Assembly: GCA_005791575.1 (NCBI GenBank)
Contig: SXWA01000266.1
Coordinates: forward strand, 1-49,661
Direction: 5' to 3'
From: Planctomycetaceae bacterium
Lineage (GTDB): Bacteria > Planctomycetota > Planctomycetia > Pirellulales > UBA1268
Length of the DNA: 49,661 nucleotides
The translations under genes and the position numbers were made by a program. Shown in pieces: positions 1 through 9,722 of this stretch (the first letter of the stretch is position 1; every line of letters begins with the position of its first letter). The notes below the pieces were generated by a model. It saw only the letters and a list, made by a program, of their open reading frames with translations. It was not told the DNA's origin and ran no database searches.

Positions 1-199
1 CCCCAGAAGGGGGATCGCCCAAGGGTCTCTCTGGAAAAATTACGCTTTTAAATTGTTAGCCCGTTGAATTGACAATTGAAATAACGTAGTGTTAGCCCTC
101 TTGATGAGGTAGTGTCACAATAGGGTTCAGATTAGACATTAAGAATTCAGAAGACTCCTTGTCTGGTGTCATTACCACAACTTGCACAAAACGTCAAAT

Positions 200-1285
200 A
201 TGCTGAGGTCACTAAGAATTGAGAATTTTCGTTGTTTCCAAATGTTCGAGCTTCAGCAGCTTGGCAAGTTAAACTTGCTTGTTGGAACTAACAATAGTGG
301 TAAAACTTCAATTTTGGAAGCTGTACAACTTCTTAACGCTCAATCTAATCTTGAATCATTACGAGAAGTCATGATCGGTCGTGGTGAATATATTTTAAGT
401 GATGAACGAGGGAGTGGTCAAGAGCTAGATGTTCGTCACCTTTTTTATGGTCATGAAATTGATGAAGGCAGTAAGTTTTCAATCTTTGGTAATAATTATA
501 ATGACAATGAGAGAGAGGAAATCACGGTATCTATAAAGAAGACAGAACAACTGAACTTCTTTGAGGACTTACGGGAGTTTGTATTTGTCATTAAATGGTT
601 AGGGCTGAAGAATGAAAGTATTAAGCTACCCTTATCTTCTAAAGAAGGCTTGCCCTTAGATTACATGAAACGTGTTCGCAGGGACTTTAAAAATTTAGGC
701 TCAAAAACTCAATTTGTAACCTCTTCTTCTTTAACCAGTGAGAAAATGATCGAGATGTTTGATCAAGTTGTTTTAACACCAGAGGAAAATCTTGTTACAG
801 AAGCACTTCAGACGATCGAGCCAATGATTGAACGTATTGCTTCCGTTGGCTCTGAAACCTATAGGTCTAAAGGGTCTACAGGCTCACGTAGCGGTTTTGT
901 TGTCAGGCTCACCGATGGCGATCAACGCATACCGATTGGCAGTATGGGGGATGGAATATGGCGAATGCTAGGACTCACGTTAGCCATTGTTAATGCACAA
1001 AATGGTGTTTTATTAGTTGATGAAATTGATACCGGGCTTCACTTTCGTGCAATGTCTAATATGTGGAAGTTAATATGGGAAACTGCTAAACGGCTTAATG
1101 TTCAGATTTTTGCTACAACTCATAACAGTGATTGCTGGACAAGCCTTGCTGCAATTGCAAGTAATGACAACCCAAGTGAAGAGGGGATTACAATTCAGAG
1201 GATTGAAAAAGGTAAAAAAAGCAGTATTGTTTTTACGGAAAGACAAGTTTTAATTGCTGCTGAACGAGGAATTGAGGTGCGGTAG
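200..1285 (+). CDS. AAA family ATPase (AAA_15/AAA_21, OLD/RecF-like ABC ATPase)
   Basis: Walker A GTNNSGKTSILE, Walker B VLLVDEIDTGLHF, H-loop-like IFATTHNSDCW; N-terminal LRIENFRCF typical of RecF/OLD ATPases. The ORF track begins at TTG 182; ATG at 200 is the likelier start. Confidence 0.85.
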   Translation: MLRSLRIENFRCFQMFELQQLGKLNLLVGTNNSGKTSILEAVQLLNAQSNLESLREVMIGRGEYILSDERGSGQELDVRHLFYGHEIDEGSKFSIFGNNYNDNEREEITVSIKKTEQLNFFEDLREFVFVIKWLGLKNESIKLPLSSKEGLPLDYMKRVRRDFKNLGSKTQFVTSSSLTSEKMIEMFDQVVLTPEENLVTEALQTIEPMIERIASVGSETYRSKGSTGSRSGFVVRLTDGDQRIPIGSMGDGIWRMLGLTLAIVNAQNGVLLVDEIDTGLHFRAMSNMWKLIWETAKRLNVQIFATTHNSDCWTSLAAIASNDNPSEEGITIQRIEKGKKSSIVFTERQVLIAAERGIEVR

Positions 1286-1288
1286 ATC

Positions 1289-1939
1289 ATGGTTGATAAT
1301 TACTCAAGAGTTCTTCTCGTAGAGGGAAAATACGATCGTTTTGTTATACCAGAACTCATGGAAGCCAATGGTGTGAATTGGGGAACTCGGAAAAAAACGA
1401 TCGTTTTTATTCGCGATTATGAGGGTTATCAAAATTTAGTCGATCCAGAGGTAATCTCAACTGAACTACAAGCTTCTGGGCTTTCTGCGCTTGGAATAAT
1501 GATTGATGCTGATGATAACCCTACAGGACGTTGGCAAAGCGTTAGAAACGCAAGCTTGAAAAGCATTCCTGATCTTCCAGAAACTTTACCTGAAGATGGT
1601 TTGATACAGACTACGCCTACCGGAATCCGATTTGGAATTTGGATAATGCCTGATAACAAGATGCGTGGTATGTTGGAAACCTTCCTGATCTATATGATTC
1701 CAACAGATAGTGCAACACTCTGGCAGTTTGCCCAAGCAGTAACCCAAGAGGCTAAAAGTCAAGGTGCCGTATTTACAGACTCTCATCTTGATAAAGCTAA
1801 CATTTATACCTGGTTAGCTTGGCAGAATCCTCCAGGACGGCAACTACATCAAGCAATTATGGAACACATTTTGCATCCTAATCACCCTAATGCTCAGAAA
1901 TTTGTGATTTGGTTTAAGACTTTGTATGGTTTGATTTAA
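1289..1939 (+). CDS. TOPRIM-like protein (DUF3226-type), partner of the upstream ATPase
   Basis: N-terminal LLVEGKYDRFVIPELMEANG and IMIDADDNPTGRW resemble the E and DxD motifs of TOPRIM folds; starts 3 nt after the ATPase stop codon. Confidence 0.7.
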   Translation: MVDNYSRVLLVEGKYDRFVIPELMEANGVNWGTRKKTIVFIRDYEGYQNLVDPEVISTELQASGLSALGIMIDADDNPTGRWQSVRNASLKSIPDLPETLPEDGLIQTTPTGIRFGIWIMPDNKMRGMLETFLIYMIPTDSATLWQFAQAVTQEAKSQGAVFTDSHLDKANIYTWLAWQNPPGRQLHQAIMEHILHPNHPNAQKFVIWFKTLYGLI

Positions 1940-2092
1940 GGCGTTTTTTGAGTCAATGGTCTTCACCTGAAGGAAATATCTCTGCGTACCGAAACGGAAG
2001 AGTAGGGGCTAACCTTGAATAATTTGCAAATCGATCGCTTAAGCGTGTTGAATAGGCAAGGAAGTCTCTAGAACTCACTCCTTCCCCAAAAG

Positions 2093-3373
2093 TTGTGTTC
2101 TAGAGGTATTCTGTCCATTGAAGAAGAAGTTGAGGACTTAACCTTGAACCGTCGTTATCTCTTTACCTCGGAATCCGTAACTGAAGGACATCCCGACAAA
2201 ATCTGCGATCAAATTTCCGACACTATTTTAGATACCCTCTTGGCTGGCGATCCGGCCAGCCGCGTGGCAGCGGAAGTGGTGGTCAATACGGGTTTGGTGT
2301 TGATCACGGGTGAAATTACCTCTAAAACCAAGGTCAACTATATTGATCTAGCACGGGAAAAAATCAAAGAAATTGGCTATGTGGGCGAAGACAGTGGTTT
2401 TTCCGCTAACAGTTGCTCGGTCTTGATTGCGTTAGATGCCCAATCCCCGGACATTGCTCAAGGGGTTGATTCCGCCCAAGAACAGCGCCATCAGTTGAGC
2501 GAAGAAGAGTTGGATGCGATCGGCGCAGGCGACCAAGGTTTGATTTTTGGTTTTGCTTGCAATGAAACCCCTGAATTGATGCCCTTGCCCATTAGTTTGG
2601 CTCACCGGGTTGCTCGGCAACTCTCCGTGGTACGGAAAAATGGGACTCTCCCTTACCTTCGTCCTGATGGTAAAAGTCAAGTGACGATCGCCTATGAGAA
2701 TGGGCTACCCGTAGCGATCGATACGATTTTGATCTCTACCCAACACGCCCCTAGTATTGGAGACATTACTGGAGAGGCCGAAGTGCAAGCCAAAATCAAA
2801 GCGGATCTCTGGGAAGAGGTGGTCAAGCCTGTCTTTGGGGATATTTCCATCAAACCCGATGATGCTACGCGCTTTTTAGTCAATCCCACGGGCAAATTTG
2901 TCGTAGGCGGTCCCCAGGGGGATGCAGGGCTGACAGGACGCAAGATCATTGTGGATACCTACGGTGGCTATTCTCGACATGGGGGTGGCGCTTTTTCCGG
3001 TAAGGATCCCACCAAGGTCGATCGCAGTGCCGCCTACATGGCCCGCCACGTCGCCAAGACGATCGTCGCTTCGGGTCTCGCCGACCGCTGCGAGGTGCAG
3101 TTGGCCTATGCGATCGGCGTCAGCGCGCCGGTCAGCGTGCGGGTCGACACCGAAGGCACCGGCAAGGTGAGCGACGAGGCGCTGTGCACGCTGGCCCGCG
3201 AGTTCTTCCCGCTCACCCCGCGCGGGATCATCGACTACCTCGACCTGCGGCGGCCGATCTACCGGCGGACCGCGGCGGGGGGCCACTTTGGCCGCAGCGA
3301 GTTCTCCTGGGAGAAGACCGACCGGGCGGCAGCCCTCGCCGATGCCGCCCGTGGCACCGGTCGGGTCAGCTGA
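2093..3373 (+). CDS. metK: S-adenosylmethionine synthetase (apparently chimeric ORF: cyanobacterial 5' part, planctomycete 3' part)
   Basis: [54 protein letters not shown] motifs; abrupt composition change inside the ORF near 3,000-3,045. The true start is probably a few codons downstream (before [10 protein letters not shown]). Confidence 0.9.
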   Translation: MCSRGILSIEEEVEDLTLNRRYLFTSESVTEGHPDKICDQISDTILDTLLAGDPASRVAAEVVVNTGLVLITGEITSKTKVNYIDLAREKIKEIGYVGEDSGFSANSCSVLIALDAQSPDIAQGVDSAQEQRHQLSEEELDAIGAGDQGLIFGFACNETPELMPLPISLAHRVARQLSVVRKNGTLPYLRPDGKSQVTIAYENGLPVAIDTILISTQHAPSIGDITGEAEVQAKIKADLWEEVVKPVFGDISIKPDDATRFLVNPTGKFVVGGPQGDAGLTGRKIIVDTYGGYSRHGGGAFSGKDPTKVDRSAAYMARHVAKTIVASGLADRCEVQLAYAIGVSAPVSVRVDTEGTGKVSDEALCTLAREFFPLTPRGIIDYLDLRRPIYRRTAAGGHFGRSEFSWEKTDRAAALADAARGTGRVS

Positions 3374-3435
3374 CCCCGGGCGGTGGGACCGTGCGGTTCG
3401 GTAGCCATGGCGATCGTCAGCGTGACCGGGGGCCG

Positions 3436-4479
3436 ATGAAACGGGGCCGAAGACCCACAGGTGCGCTGGCGATGGATCGTCAGGAGCCCGACGAGATCGC
3501 GACGGCGTTGACCGCGGTGACGCGGGTGCTTGTCGGCGTGGTGCCGTTGGCCTGCGCCATGATCCTGTGTGGCCGGCGGTTGGCTGGTGCACTTGCCGGC
3601 AGCAGCCAACCGGGCGCCTTGATCCTGGCCACGCTCGTCGGCCTGCTCCTCGTGCTGGCCGCCGACACCACGGTGCGGATCAGGCGCAGACGGGGGACAT
3701 GGGAATGGCAGCCGCTCGCTGCCCGCCTCGCGATGGCCTGCGGCGTCGCGGCGCTCGTGCCTCCTTTGCCCTGGCCGGCACGGTGGTGGCCAGCAGTCGC
3801 CATCGCCGGCACGGGATTGGCGGCCACGGCCGGCCCGGGCCGCCTGGCGACGGCCGGCACCGGCTTGATCGGCATCGCCCGCCGCGTCGTCAGGGGAGTC
3901 CGCGTCGTCAGGAGAGTCCGCGTCGTCAGGGGAGTCAGGGGAATGGGACTGCCCCCTGCCGGCGCGCCCAAACCGCCGCGGCGGTCGGCGCGGAGGAGCC
4001 GCGACGCCATGCCCACCCCAGCCGACCATCCGCTGGCTCCTTCGCGCTTCGCATCCGCCGCCCCTACCCCATCCGATCCACGCGACGATGCCCGGGGCGA
4101 GGCGTCTGCGGACGAGGCCCTGTCGGAGATCACACCCCCGCACCCTGCCGATCTCCCCGTCGGTGCCGCGGTGTCGCAGTGGCTCGCACGATTCCGGCGC
4201 GGCGACGATGGAGCCGACTGCCTCCGGGGGCGGCTGACCATCGGCCTGCCGATCGGCGAACGGACCGGCCACGGCCATGTCGCGTTCTGCCCTCCGTTCG
4301 CCGCCACACCGCGGATCGACCTGACGGCGACGGCCGAGGCCGCCGAGGTCGAGGTGACGGCGGTCGAGATCCTCCCCTGGGGGGCGCGGATCGAGTGTCG
4401 GCTCGAGCAGGCCGCCGACGAACCGGTCACGGTGATCGTGTCGTTCGCCGCCGTGGATGCGGTTGCCCCGGCCGCGTGA
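3436..4479 (+). CDS. Hypothetical membrane-associated protein with low-complexity linker
   Basis: ORF 3184..4479 with internal ATG at 3436; hydrophobic segments LVGVVPLACAMILC and GALILATLVGLLLVLAA; 18-bp tandem repeat in the linker. Confidence 0.5.
   Translation: MKRGRRPTGALAMDRQEPDEIATALTAVTRVLVGVVPLACAMILCGRRLAGALAGSSQPGALILATLVGLLLVLAADTTVRIRRRRGTWEWQPLAARLAMACGVAALVPPLPWPARWWPAVAIAGTGLAATAGPGRLATAGTGLIGIARRVVRGVRVVRRVRVVRGVRGMGLPPAGAPKPPRRSARRSRDAMPTPADHPLAPSRFASAAPTPSDPRDDARGEASADEALSEITPPHPADLPVGAAVSQWLARFRRGDDGADCLRGRLTIGLPIGERTGHGHVAFCPPFAATPRIDLTATAEAAEVEVTAVEILPWGARIECRLEQAADEPVTVIVSFAAVDAVAPAA
3883..3936 (+). repeat. 18-bp tandem repeat x3 (CGCGTCGTCAGGGGAGTC)
   Basis: Three adjacent copies read directly, one mismatch in the middle copy. 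Confidence 0.95.
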
Positions 4480-4513
4480 CCGCTTCCGCCTGACCCCACA
4501 GGTTGCAATCCCG

Positions 4514-4627
4514 ATGGCACGCTGGCCCCAACGCCTGTGGACGACGCTGTTCACCTACGGGGTGATCTTCGCCGGCTTTCCCTTGCTGGCGTGGTTGCTC
4601 TACCGCTGGGTGCGTGGAGGAGGGTGA
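4514..4627 (+). CDS. 37-aa single-TM small protein (MARWPQRLWTTLFTYGVIFAGFPLLAWLLYRWVRGGG)
   Basis: Stop overlaps the ATG of the next gene (TGATG); strong hydrophobic helix. Confidence 0.5.
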   Translation: MARWPQRLWTTLFTYGVIFAGFPLLAWLLYRWVRGGG

Positions 4628-6129
4628 TGGCAGTGGATCCTTTTGCGAACAGTGATGCCGAACCACCGTCCGCTCCGCCTCCCGCCGCGGTCGCCGTGAC
4701 GCGCGCCGCCGGTCAGCGGCACCTGTTCGCCCACTGGGACCGGCTCGACACGACGGCCCGGCGCCGCTTGCTCGGGCAACTCGCCGCGATCGACTGGCCG
4801 CTCGTCGGCGCGCTCACCGGCCGCGTCCGCGACGGGGCGCTGGCCCTCCCGGCGGCCGAATCGGCCTTCGACCTGAAGACGGCGATCACCCCCCCCTGCC
4901 GTCGGCTCCACGGGGCCGATCGGGCTGACGGCCGCGCCGTGGGCGACCGCGGCCGGGAGGCACTCGCAGCCGGTGCCGTGGGGGCGATCCTCGTCGCCGG
5001 TGGGCAGGGAACACGGCTGGGCTGCACCGGCCCCAAAGGGCTGTGCGCGGTGGGCCCGCTCTCCGGGGCGACGCTCTTCGAGGTGCTCCTCGGCCGCCTC
5101 GTGGCAATCCGCCGCCGGTATGGCCGTGGCGTGCCGCTGGCGATCATGACCAGTTCCGCGACCGATGCAGAGACGCGCCACTACCTCGAGACCCACGCCT
5201 GGTGCGGGCTCGAGCCGGATCAGGTGCTGCTCTTCCGCCAGCAGGATCTTCCCGCCTTCGATGCCGCTTCCGCCGACATCCTCCTCGATGCCCCGGATCA
5301 TGTCGCCCTCGCGCCCGACGGCCACGGCGGCATGCTCAGCGCGCTGGCCGCCATCGGCGGCCTCGACTGGTTCCGCCGTCGGGGAGTCGCCCACGTGGCG
5401 AGCTTCCAGGTGGACAATCCGCTGGCGATGCCGCTCGACCCCGGGTTCCTCGGTGAGCACCTCCGTGCCGACGCCGAATTCACGCTTCAGGTCGTCCGCA
5501 AGCGCGAGCCCGGAGAGAAGGTGGGCGTGGTGGCGACCAGTGGCGGAGTCACGCAGGTGGTCGAATACAGCGATCTGCCCACGGATGCCGCCGCCGCCCG
5601 CCTTCCCGACGGCACCCTGCGCCTCCACGCCGGCAGCATCGCCGTCCATGCGTTCGCACTCGACTTCCTCGCGCGCTGTGCGGGGCGTGCCGACGCCCTC
5701 CCGCTCCATGCCGCCCGCAAGGTGGTCGCCTGCCTGGATGCCGAGGGGCTTCGCTTCACCCCTGTCAGCCCGAATGCCGTCAAGTTCGAACGCTTCATCT
5801 TCGATCTCCTGCCACTCGCGACCCGCGTCTGCCTCGTGGAGATCGATCCCGCCGAGGGCTTCGCACCGCTGAAGAACCCGAGCGGATCGACCGCCGACTC
5901 ACCGGAGCACGTCCGGGCGGCACTCCTGGCCCGGGCGCGGGTGCTGCTCGCCGAAGCCGGCGTGGCCGTCGCCGACGGTGTCGCCGTCGAGCTCGACGCC
6001 GCCACCGTGCTCGACGCGGAAGACATCGCGGCTGTCGTTCCCCGCGGCCAATTGATCGACACGCCCACCGTCGTGGTGGGCCCATCCCGGCACACGGCGG
6101 GAGCCCGACACACACAGGGAGGTGAATGA
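4627..6129 (+). CDS. UDPGP-family nucleotidyltransferase (UTP--sugar-1-phosphate uridylyltransferase / UDP-N-acetylglucosamine pyrophosphorylase-like)
   Basis: AILVAGGQGTRLGCTGPKGLCAVGPLSGATLFEVL motif; FQVDNPLAMPLDPGFLGEH; KFERFIFDLLPLA. Confidence 0.9.
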   Translation: MAVDPFANSDAEPPSAPPPAAVAVTRAAGQRHLFAHWDRLDTTARRRLLGQLAAIDWPLVGALTGRVRDGALALPAAESAFDLKTAITPPCRRLHGADRADGRAVGDRGREALAAGAVGAILVAGGQGTRLGCTGPKGLCAVGPLSGATLFEVLLGRLVAIRRRYGRGVPLAIMTSSATDAETRHYLETHAWCGLEPDQVLLFRQQDLPAFDAASADILLDAPDHVALAPDGHGGMLSALAAIGGLDWFRRRGVAHVASFQVDNPLAMPLDPGFLGEHLRADAEFTLQVVRKREPGEKVGVVATSGGVTQVVEYSDLPTDAAAARLPDGTLRLHAGSIAVHAFALDFLARCAGRADALPLHAARKVVACLDAEGLRFTPVSPNAVKFERFIFDLLPLATRVCLVEIDPAEGFAPLKNPSGSTADSPEHVRAALLARARVLLAEAGVAVADGVAVELDAATVLDAEDIAAVVPRGQLIDTPTVVVGPSRHTAGARHTQGGE

Positions 6130-7205
6130 TGCTGCATGTGGTGATCATGGCCGGCGGTTCCGGCACCCGTTTCTGGCCGGCGAGCCGCGCGGCGCAGCCG
6201 AAGCAGTTGCTGCAGTTGGCCGGGCCGCGGACCCTGCTCCAGGCCACGGTCGACCGGCTGGACGGACTCGTCCCCCGCGAATCGATCCTCGTGGTCACCG
6301 CGGAACGGCTCCTTCCGGCCGTACGGCAGCAGCTCCCTGAGGTTCCGGAGAGTGGGCTGGTGGGGGAGCCCTGCAAGCGCGACACCGCCCCGTGCATCGG
6401 ACTGGCGGCCCTGCTCGTGGCCCGGCACGACCCGGACGCAACGCTGGCGGTGATGCCCTCCGACCATGTCATCGATCCGGCCGCCGCGTTCCGCGATGCG
6501 ATCCGCCAGGCGGCCGCCCTCGTCGACGAGGATCCCGCCCGTCTCGTGACCTTCGGCATCAAGCCCACCTATCCCGCCGAGGGATTCGGCTACATCCAAC
6601 AGGGGCAACGCCTCCCCGGCGCAGGTGCCGCGGTGCACCGGGTGGCCCGGTTCAAGGAGAAGCCCCCGGCGGCGGTCGCTGCCGAGTACCTCGCCGCCGG
6701 CACCTACCTGTGGAATGCCGGCATCTTCGTCTGGAAGGCGCGGACGATCATCGCCGCCCTCGCCGAGCGCCAGCCGGAGTGCCTGGCCCACCTCCATGCG
6801 ATCGTGGCCGCCTGGGACGGTCCCGACCGTGCCACCGTGTTCGCGCGTGAGTTCGCCGCCATCCGCGGCATCTCCATCGACTACGCGGTTCTCGAACATG
6901 CCCACGACGTGCTCGTGGTGGAGGCGCCGTTCGGGTGGGACGATCTCGGCGGCTGGTCGGCGGTGGCCCGGCAGCGGGGCGCCGATGCCGACGGCAACAC
7001 CGTGGTGGGCCGGCACCTTGCCATCGACTCCGTGCGGACCATCATCCATGCCGACGGCGACCATCTCGTGGTCACGATGGGGCTGGAGGATATGCTGGTG
7101 GTGCACACGGCCGATGCCACCCTCGTGGCCGATCGTTCCCACGAGGAATCGGTGCGACGGGTGGTGGCGGAACTCGAGAAACGGGGCTGGCGGGAGTTTC
7201 TCTGA
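6126..7205 (+). CDS. manC: Mannose-1-phosphate guanylyltransferase
   Basis: VIMAGGSGTRFWPASRAAQPKQLL; PSDHVIDP; RFKEKP; WNAGIFVWKA; DDLGGWSA. Confidence 0.92.
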   Translation: MMLHVVIMAGGSGTRFWPASRAAQPKQLLQLAGPRTLLQATVDRLDGLVPRESILVVTAERLLPAVRQQLPEVPESGLVGEPCKRDTAPCIGLAALLVARHDPDATLAVMPSDHVIDPAAAFRDAIRQAAALVDEDPARLVTFGIKPTYPAEGFGYIQQGQRLPGAGAAVHRVARFKEKPPAAVAAEYLAAGTYLWNAGIFVWKARTIIAALAERQPECLAHLHAIVAAWDGPDRATVFAREFAAIRGISIDYAVLEHAHDVLVVEAPFGWDDLGGWSAVARQRGADADGNTVVGRHLAIDSVRTIIHADGDHLVVTMGLEDMLVVHTADATLVADRSHEESVRRVVAELEKRGWREFL

Positions 7206-7207
7206 CC

Positions 7208-8347
7208 ATGCTCCGGGTTGCCACGGAAGACGACGGGTTCACGCAGCCGGCCGGACCACCGGACCGGCTGTTCGGTGCCGTGACGGCCGCGCTCGTCGGT
7301 CTCACCCTGCCATTCCTCGCGGCGTCATTCACGGGGGTGGCGAAAGCCACGGAGCCGTCCGTGCCGTCGGAACATTCCGGGCAGACCGTGCCTTCCGGGC
7401 AGACCGTGCCGACCGCCCCCGACGGCGCGGATGCCCAGCGCCCGGCACCCGGGAGCCCCGTCTGGGTGGAGGCGGTGCGGCGGGCCGCCGAAGCCCTCGA
7501 ATGGTCCGACGAGGTCATCCGTCACGATTGGCGGATCCAGCGCCGGCCAGGCAGCGAAGCCTGCCGGATCCTCGACCCCACCGAGCAGATCGTGACCAGC
7601 GGAACCCCGGCCGAATGCCGCGCGCGTTTCGAGGCTCTCGCAGCCGCCGGCACGATCCCGCCGCAGCACGGCCCGACTGTGGTCGTGCTCCACGGGCTCG
7701 GCGAGGGGCGCTCGTCGATGCGGCCGCTCGTGGAGCACCTCCGCGAGCGTGTCGACGGCACCGTGGTGGCATTCGGCTACGCGAGCCCACGGGCCGGTCT
7801 CGCCGACCACGGAACGGCATTGGCGCGCGTCGTCGCCGCGCTCCCGGCCGGGGAGCCGGTGAGCTTCGTCGGCCACAGCCTCGGCAATCTCGTCGTCCGT
7901 CGCTGGATGCGCTCGGCGCCGGCGGACGATCTCGCCCGGGTGCGGCGGATGGTGATGCTCGGCGCCCCCAACCAGGGATCGGAATTGGCCCGGCTCGCCT
8001 CGCGTGTGTGGCTCCTGACGGCGCTCTCCGACGGCGCTGCCCGTGAACTGGTGGTGGATTGGGCGCGGGTGGCCCCCGATCTGGCGGTGCCCCCCTGCTC
8101 GTTCGGCATCATCGCCGGAGGCCGGGGGGACGGCCGCGGGTTCAGTACGCTGCTCGAGGGTGACGACGACGCCGTGGTGCGGGTCGATGAAACTCGCCTC
8201 GACGGCGCCGATGACTTTCTCGTCGTGCCCGTCCACCACGCCGCCATGATGCGCCATCCCGCCGTGCAGCGGGCGACCGTGTCGTTCCTGACCCACGGGC
8301 GGTTCGCTGCCGACGCCTCTCCGCCACCGGTCATTCCCGCTCCATGA
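7208..8347 (+). CDS. Alpha/beta hydrolase (lipase-like, secreted)
   Basis: VVVLHGLGEGRSSM and nucleophile elbow GHSLGNLVVR; N-terminal hydrophobic segment. Confidence 0.8.
   Translation: MLRVATEDDGFTQPAGPPDRLFGAVTAALVGLTLPFLAASFTGVAKATEPSVPSEHSGQTVPSGQTVPTAPDGADAQRPAPGSPVWVEAVRRAAEALEWSDEVIRHDWRIQRRPGSEACRILDPTEQIVTSGTPAECRARFEALAAAGTIPPQHGPTVVVLHGLGEGRSSMRPLVEHLRERVDGTVVAFGYASPRAGLADHGTALARVVAALPAGEPVSFVGHSLGNLVVRRWMRSAPADDLARVRRMVMLGAPNQGSELARLASRVWLLTALSDGAARELVVDWARVAPDLAVPPCSFGIIAGGRGDGRGFSTLLEGDDDAVVRVDETRLDGADDFLVVPVHHAAMMRHPAVQRATVSFLTHGRFAADASPPPVIPAP
7375..7410 (+). repeat. 18-bp direct repeat x2 (TTCCGGGCAGACCGTGCC)
   Basis: Two adjacent identical copies encoding SGQTVPSGQTVP. 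Confidence 0.9.
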
Positions 8348-8826
8348 CCAATCGTCCTACGGATCGGCTCCCCGCCACCGGCCGACTGGCGGCGATCGAC
8401 TACGGCCGACGCCGCATCGGCATCGCCATCTGCGACTCCGAGCGAATCATCGCCAGCCCTCACGAGGTGCATCAGCCGGTGGCCGATCCGACCGTTGAAG
8501 CGGCCTACTTCGTCCGGTTGGTCCGCTCCGAGGAGGTGGTTGGCTTCGTGGTCGGACTGCCGGTCCACGCCGACGGCAATGCCAGCCGGATGTCGGCGGA
8601 GGTGGAACGGTTCGCAGCGTGGCTCCGTGACGTGACCGGCCTGCCGGTGGTCTTCCAGGACGAACGCTACTCATCCGTGGAGGCGACCGGGATGCTGGCC
8701 CGCGCCGGCATGACCCGCGGTCGGCGGAAGAGCCGGACCGATGCAGTCGCCGCCCAGATCATCCTCACGTCGTGGCTCGAGTCGGCACGCGACGGCCGAC
8801 TTCCCCCGGGGGCCCTCGACGCATGA
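8344..8826 (+). CDS. ruvX: Putative pre-16S rRNA nuclease / Holliday junction resolvase YqgF family
   Basis: AIDYGRRRIGIAICD, VVGLPVHADGNAS, DERYSSVEA, RKSRTDAVAAQIIL. Confidence 0.93.
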   Translation: MTNRPTDRLPATGRLAAIDYGRRRIGIAICDSERIIASPHEVHQPVADPTVEAAYFVRLVRSEEVVGFVVGLPVHADGNASRMSAEVERFAAWLRDVTGLPVVFQDERYSSVEATGMLARAGMTRGRRKSRTDAVAAQIILTSWLESARDGRLPPGALDA

Positions 8827-9722
8827 CGCAGCCCCACGCTCACGGCACCGAACCCTCTGCTGACCGGTCGGCGGGGCGCCGCCGGCTGGTGGTCGGATGC
8901 GGGTACCTCGGTCGCCGTGTCGCCGCGGCCTGGCGCGCTGGTGGCGACGCGGTCTGGGCCATCACCCGGTCACCGCAGCGGGCCACGGTTCTCGCCGCCG
9001 CCGGCCTCGAGCCGCTGGTCATCGACCTGACCGGCCCCTATCCGCTCGCTCCCCTCCCCGCTGTCGATACCGTGCTCTGGTCGGTGAGCCCCGATCCGGC
9101 CACCGGCACCGGCCACCACGCCCTCCACGTGGTCGGCATGGGAGCGTTGCTCGACGCCCTGCCGGGCACGCCGCGGATCCTGTTCACGAGTTCCACCGGA
9201 GTCTACGGCGAGGCAGCCGGCGGCATCGTCACCGAAGCCACGCCACCACGGCCCGACCGCCCGGCCGGCGTCGCCATCCTCGAGGCGGAGGAGAACCTCG
9301 CGGCGCGCTGCCCGGATCGATCGGTCGTGCTGCGGCTGGCGGGGCTCTACGGCCCCGGAAGACTCCCCCGCCTCGACGACCTCCGCGCAGGGCGTCCACT
9401 CGCCGGTGATCCCGACACCTGGCTCAATCTGATCCATGCCGACGACGCGACGGCGGTCGTCACTGCCGTGGCTGACCACCCCGCCCCGGGACCGCTGTAC
9501 GTGGTCAGCGACGGGCAACCGGTCCGCCGCCGCGAGTGGTATGCGGCGCTGGCACGGCTGGTCGGTGCCCCCTCCCCGTCGTGGGACACGACCACGCAGC
9601 GTCCGCGGGGCGGCGACAAACGCGTCGATCCCGCGAAGCTGTTCCGCGAGATCGCCCCGGTGCTGCGCTTTCCCGATCCCTATCAGGCTCTGGACAAACA
9701 GCCTGCCGCACCTCAGGGATGA
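8823..9722 (+). CDS. NAD(P)-dependent epimerase/dehydratase family protein
   Basis: GCGYLGRRVAAAWRAGG nucleotide-binding motif, FTSSTGVYGEAAGG, LIHADDAT. The C-terminal ~13 codons lie inside a repeat element. Confidence 0.85.
   Translation: MTQPHAHGTEPSADRSAGRRRLVVGCGYLGRRVAAAWRAGGDAVWAITRSPQRATVLAAAGLEPLVIDLTGPYPLAPLPAVDTVLWSVSPDPATGTGHHALHVVGMGALLDALPGTPRILFTSSTGVYGEAAGGIVTEATPPRPDRPAGVAILEAEENLAARCPDRSVVLRLAGLYGPGRLPRLDDLRAGRPLAGDPDTWLNLIHADDATAVVTAVADHPAPGPLYVVSDGQPVRRREWYAALARLVGAPSPSWDTTTQRPRGGDKRVDPAKLFREIAPVLRFPDPYQALDKQPAAPQG

Noticed and set aside
1940-2092. SAM riboswitch upstream of metK
   Set aside because: No convincing SAM-I or SAM-II core could be assembled by eye.
1-3045. 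Horizontally acquired defence island in a planctomycete
   Set aside because: The composition boundary is within a conserved housekeeping gene, not at a tRNA or integrase, and the left segment includes housekeeping metK itself; assembly chimera is simpler.
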